Below, piece after piece: positions 60,946-64,000 of a stretch of DNA of 64,000 bases. Origin of the DNA: Natrinema zhouii (GTDB taxonomy: Archaea > Halobacteriota > Halobacteria > Halobacteriales > Natrialbaceae); NCBI RefSeq assembly GCF_013456555.2, contig NZ_CP059154.1:1054001-1118000 (forward strand), given 5' to 3'. Made by a program: the position numbers and the translations under genes. The notes beneath the pieces were generated by a model. The model did no database searches. It was not told the origin of the DNA and saw nothing but the letters and a program-made list of their open reading frames with translations. Position 1 is the stretch's first letter. The number at the start of each line of letters is the position of its first letter.

Positions 60946-61421
60946 TGCAATCCAATGGTTGCCGCCAATGGAAATAAATTTACCGTATAGAAACATATAC
61001 GAGATATTATGATACAACGAACATCCGGCATGAAACGGGAGACGGCGGTAGAACGCCGATTCGGTGCCCGTGTCAGGTCACTCTGTGCTCGATACTGATT
61101 GTCAGTCTGGGTGATACCACTTCCGTTCCGAAGCCGACGGCCGCGACGATCGTCCCACCGCTGGACAGCCAGACGATCTATCCTCGAGAGTCGTCACTGG
61201 CCTCGTGAGCACAGCCGACGCAATCCGATGATCACGCGCACGGCAAACGCGATCGTCGCTCTCGAGACGCCGGGAACGACGTCGACCGATCCAGTCGGGA
61301 TCCCCTCGAAAGGCGGCAGGAAAGTCGTCCGTATCGCTCGCGTTCTATCTCGAGGCCGATCGAAATCGGTCCCGCGTTTCGCACTGATCGAGAGTCAGAC
61401 GCTGCCGAGCGCACCGATCAC
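60946..61421. other. 476-bp intergenic region beside aglB
   Basis: The first 75 bp are AT-rich and serve as the promoter of the 44-aa gene. The rest shows no gene: open frames here translate to Arg/Ser-rich peptides. I see no RNA or repeat. It is downstream of aglB (stop at 61422), so it may hold the aglB terminator. Confidence 0.5.
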
Positions 61422-64000
61422 TTACGGTGCGCGCGCTGTTGCAACGGAGTTCGCGGTCCCGTTATCGGCTGTTCCGTCGTCCGACGAATTGGAGTTATCC
61501 GCATCCGTACTTCCGTCGTCGGTTTCGTTGCCGGCCGTTTCGTTCCCTGCTGTCTCATTGCCCGCCGTCTCGTTCCCGGACGGGTTCTCGACTTCCTCGA
61601 GGTCGCCGACGCTGACGGTCTCGCCCTGAATCACTGCGGGCTCGGGAACGGTCGTCTCTCCGCTGAACTGCTGCAGTCCCTGTTCGCCGGACGCGAAGGC
61701 GGTGACCGTGTAGTTACCGGTCGCCTCGACGCTGCTGTCGGTGTAGCCGTCCTCGACACCGAGTTCGTCGTTCGTCGCGTACGGGACGGACAGCTCGAAG
61801 GTTCCGTCGTCCGCTACGTCCGTTCGCTGGGTGTAGTTGAACGTGCGATCCGAGTTGGTCTCGAGTTCGACCCTGGCTGAGACCGTCGCGTTCTCGGTAT
61901 CGGACACGCCGTCGACGCTGCCCGTGATTGTTGCGCCGTCGACGCGTTCGAACGTCTTCACGGCGGCCGCGCTCTTGGCATCGAAGACCTGCACGTTCGG
62001 ATGGTTCTGGAGCTGTGGCAGCTGTGATCGGGGGATTTGCCGGTTGACGACCACTGCAGGTCGTCCCTGACCGGGGGATACCTGTTCACCGTTCCCGTCG
62101 ACGTGGATGACCTGTCCGCTATTGTCGACCTGTGCGTAACTGACGAAGACCGCCGTTCCCGCGCTGGCGTCCTCGTGGACGAGCCGGTAGTGCTCCATGC
62201 CGTTGGTGTCGTCGAAGTACAACTGCGACAGCATCGTGTCGTCGTACGGCAGGTCACCGTAGACCTGCCCGAGTTCGGTCGCATTGATCGGCTGACCGTT
62301 GTAGTTCTCTGGCGTCACGTAATGGGAGTAGTCCGGCCCGGAGAACTGGGTGATCGCGCCGAACTTCGAGCTGGCCATCTGGTAATCGGCCATCACGTAC
62401 CGGATCGGCTCTTCGGAGTCGCTCTGGGCGGCAGCCTGACGGAGTTCCTCGTTGGACTGATCGGCGACCGGTTCGCCTGCGGCGATCGCGTCGAGAACCA
62501 GCTCACCGCGCTCCTCGGACTCGGCGGTCAGGAACGCCGACGACGACCGCGCGTTCTGCTGGAACGGATTCGAGTGTGGAATCCGCTCGGCCTGGGTGGT
62601 TATCAGGTGGCCGTAGTCCCACCACGACATGACGCCGTAGGCCCCCGCCGGATACTCGTAGTCGTCGTTCGCGGGATTGTACGTCCCGTAGTAGTCGAGT
62701 TGGTCCGCGTTCGATGCGTTCCCGTAATTCCCCGGGGCAGGCGTGTTCTCCTGCATCCACTCGTTCGATCCTTCCCACATCGTGGAAGACGAATGTGGAC
62801 CGGTCTGTTCGGCATTGTCCCACGCTGTTGCCTGAGCGAGCGGCGGGAGTAACGGTGCAAACAAGAGCAAGAAAACGAGTGCGATGACGATGACCTGATA
62901 GGTCTCGATCTGGCGAAGCGACTCGCGACTGCCCGCGAGATCGAGATCGAAGAGCTGTACGAGCTCCGCGACGAAGGCGGCGTTGACGACAGCGACTGCG
63001 AGCAGGAGGTAATACGAGAAGCGAACCTGTGTCGCGGCCATGCTGATCAGGAACAGCGACCAGACGATGACGAGCGTGTGTTCGGCGCGGAACCGGCGGC
63101 CGAAGAACGGCCGGATCGCGAGGAAGGCGAGGCCGGCGAGCATCGTGTAGAACGCGGTTCCGAATTCGGTAAAGACGTGATTGAAGAAGTCGTCCGGCGG
63201 CTGGACTTCCTGGACAGTGAGCGCAGAGTCAGATGCGCCGAGGGGAAGCAGCCGTCCCGTCAGGTTTCCGATCAGGGTACTGTAGAGATTCGGTAGCGCG
63301 AGCCACATGACGAGCAACGCAGCAGTTATGATACCGACGATGGCGACCGGGTAGTACCGACGCTCGATCTTCCGGTTGTTCCACTCGCGGGCGAGCCAGG
63401 CCATGAAGAGACAGCCGACTGCGACCGAGATGGCGAGGAGCGGTTGGAGGTAACTGAACGCTGTGGTCTCCAGACCGGGCTGCTCGATAAGCAGTGTCGT
63501 CACGATCGTCGTCACGCCGAGACTCACCGCACCGACGAACGCAACGTGATCCGGGGAGACTCCCCGGACGTAATCGAGACAAAGCTGAATGGCGAAGAAG
63601 ACGCCGAAGATACCGATCAGTACGATACCTGCCGGCCAGACCCAGATGTACAGTGCGAGTGCGAACCCAGCGAGGGCGCTGTAGAGGGCGGGCGTCCGGA
63701 GGGCCGACCAGTCCCTGTCTGCGACCAGTTCGTAGATCGGTTTCTCGCGTTCACCGACGGTGAGCGCAACCATCATCGCGAGCACCGCAATGGCCATGAA
63801 CAGCGCCTCACCGGTGTGGTGATCGAGTTGGCCGACCGTGGATCGAGACAGAAACTGTCCCTTCGCGAGTGCGAGAATGACGATCGAAGCGATGCCGCCC
63901 AGCGTCCCGCCGAGGCGCCGACCCATGTAGAAGACGGGGATCGCAATGAGGGCGGCCATGACGGGGATGGAGAGCAGGGCGACCGCGTACAACGTTTGGC
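61422..64000 (-). CDS. aglB: Oligosaccharyltransferase AglB, 5'-truncated by the window
   Basis: About 859 codons of a STT3/AglB membrane enzyme; the N-terminus lies beyond 64000. Eleven or so hydrophobic segments occupy the first 420 residues visible, with FSYYLLLAVAVVNAAFVAEL. The catalytic WWDYG motif is in YGVMSWWDYGHLITTQAERI, and the soluble domain continues to a C-terminal tail. The tail has tandem NETAG units (four NET sequons), followed by an acidic stretch. It transfers a lipid-linked glycan to Asn in S-layer and archaellum proteins. Confidence 0.94.
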   Translation of the reverse strand, partial: QTLYAVALLSIPVMAALIAIPVFYMGRRLGGTLGGIASIVILALAKGQFLSRSTVGQLDHHTGEALFMAIAVLAMMVALTVGEREKPIYELVADRDWSALRTPALYSALAGFALALYIWVWPAGIVLIGIFGVFFAIQLCLDYVRGVSPDHVAFVGAVSLGVTTIVTTLLIEQPGLETTAFSYLQPLLAISVAVGCLFMAWLAREWNNRKIERRYYPVAIVGIITAALLVMWLALPNLYSTLIGNLTGRLLPLGASDSALTVQEVQPPDDFFNHVFTEFGTAFYTMLAGLAFLAIRPFFGRRFRAEHTLVIVWSLFLISMAATQVRFSYYLLLAVAVVNAAFVAELVQLFDLDLAGSRESLRQIETYQVIVIALVFLLLFAPLLPPLAQATAWDNAEQTGPHSSSTMWEGSNEWMQENTPAPGNYGNASNADQLDYYGTYNPANDDYEYPAGAYGVMSWWDYGHLITTQAERIPHSNPFQQNARSSSAFLTAESEERGELVLDAIAAGEPVADQSNEELRQAAAQSDSEEPIRYVMADYQMASSKFGAITQFSGPDYSHYVTPENYNGQPINATELGQVYGDLPYDDTMLSQLYFDDTNGMEHYRLVHEDASAGTAVFVSYAQVDNSGQVIHVDGNGEQVSPGQGRPAVVVNRQIPRSQLPQLQNHPNVQVFDAKSAAAVKTFERVDGATITGSVDGVSDTENATVSARVELETNSDRTFNYTQRTDVADDGTFELSVPYATNDELGVEDGYTDSSVEATGNYTVTAFASGEQGLQQFSGETTVPEPAVIQGETVSVGDLEEVENPSGNETAGNETAGNETAGNETDDGSTDADNSNSSDDGTADNGTANSVATARAP

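Noticed and set aside
61099..61629. Plus-strand gene overlapping the 3' end of aglB
   Set aside because: It is Ser/Arg-rich with no acidity and runs antisense to the AglB tail.

Overview
The window is a high-GC chromosomal segment from a haloarchaeon. Proteins are strongly acidic, many transcripts look leaderless, and archaeal signature genes are present: aIF1A, an aIF2-beta/TRAM fusion, the RPA-RPAP-RPE single-strand-binding operon, AglB, bacterioruberin genes, HTH-10 and PhoU-type regulators, and a PGF-CTERM protein. Gene content fits Natrialbales (Natrinema/Haloterrigena-like), but the genus is an inference. I see no rRNA, tRNA, insertion sequence, integrase or CRISPR array. The segment reads as core chromosome with small accessory genes.

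Layout. 1-9.9 kb: the start of a class V aminotransferase, a methyltransferase, NAD(P)HX dehydratase, a PRTase, glutamate dehydrogenase with a coupled zinc microprotein, a 1010-aa PAS/GAF/HTH-10 regulator, an XPF-type nuclease domain protein, and MsrB. 10-15 kb: bacterioruberin synthesis (crtB, then crtD-lyeJ-cruF on the other strand). 15-20 kb: aIF1A, a cysteine-cluster protein, an FAH-family enzyme and a Tat-exported amidohydrolase followed by a 21-bp tandem repeat. 20.9-26.8 kb: a tightly overlapping cobamide salvage/nucleotide-loop operon (HAD-cbiB-cobS-cobY-cobT-like-cobD-cbiZ). 27-31.5 kb: translation factor and small proteins, including a PGF-CTERM surface protein. 31.5-35.6 kb: a helicase/exonuclease pair matching bacterial MrfA/MrfB. 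35.7-41 kb: a thioredoxin-like protein, glnA and membrane proteins. 41-46.5 kb: the rpa-rpap-rpe operon and an AbrB-PhoU regulator. 49.9-57.4 kb: glycerol catabolism, glpK plus a membrane protein divergent from glpA-glpB-(small ORF)-glpC. 57.4-60.7 kb: a Cdc6-like ATPase lacking the Walker A lysine, then a CHAT-domain gene broken by two single-base homopolymer shifts. 61.4 kb to the end: aglB, cut by the window edge.

The least explained signal is a family of about 200-bp intergenic repeats, four full copies and one decayed copy, in both orientations. Each full copy has a hairpin around an invariant CAACAGGG-type loop. One copy keeps the stem by a compensatory C-G to T-A change, and a second GC-rich hairpin recurs with divergent arms. 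This looks like a structured RNA or DNA element. Other leads are the archaeal MrfAB-like pair, a 51-codon ORF stitched between glpB and glpC by overlapping stop/start codons at both ends, and the repairable CHAT gene.
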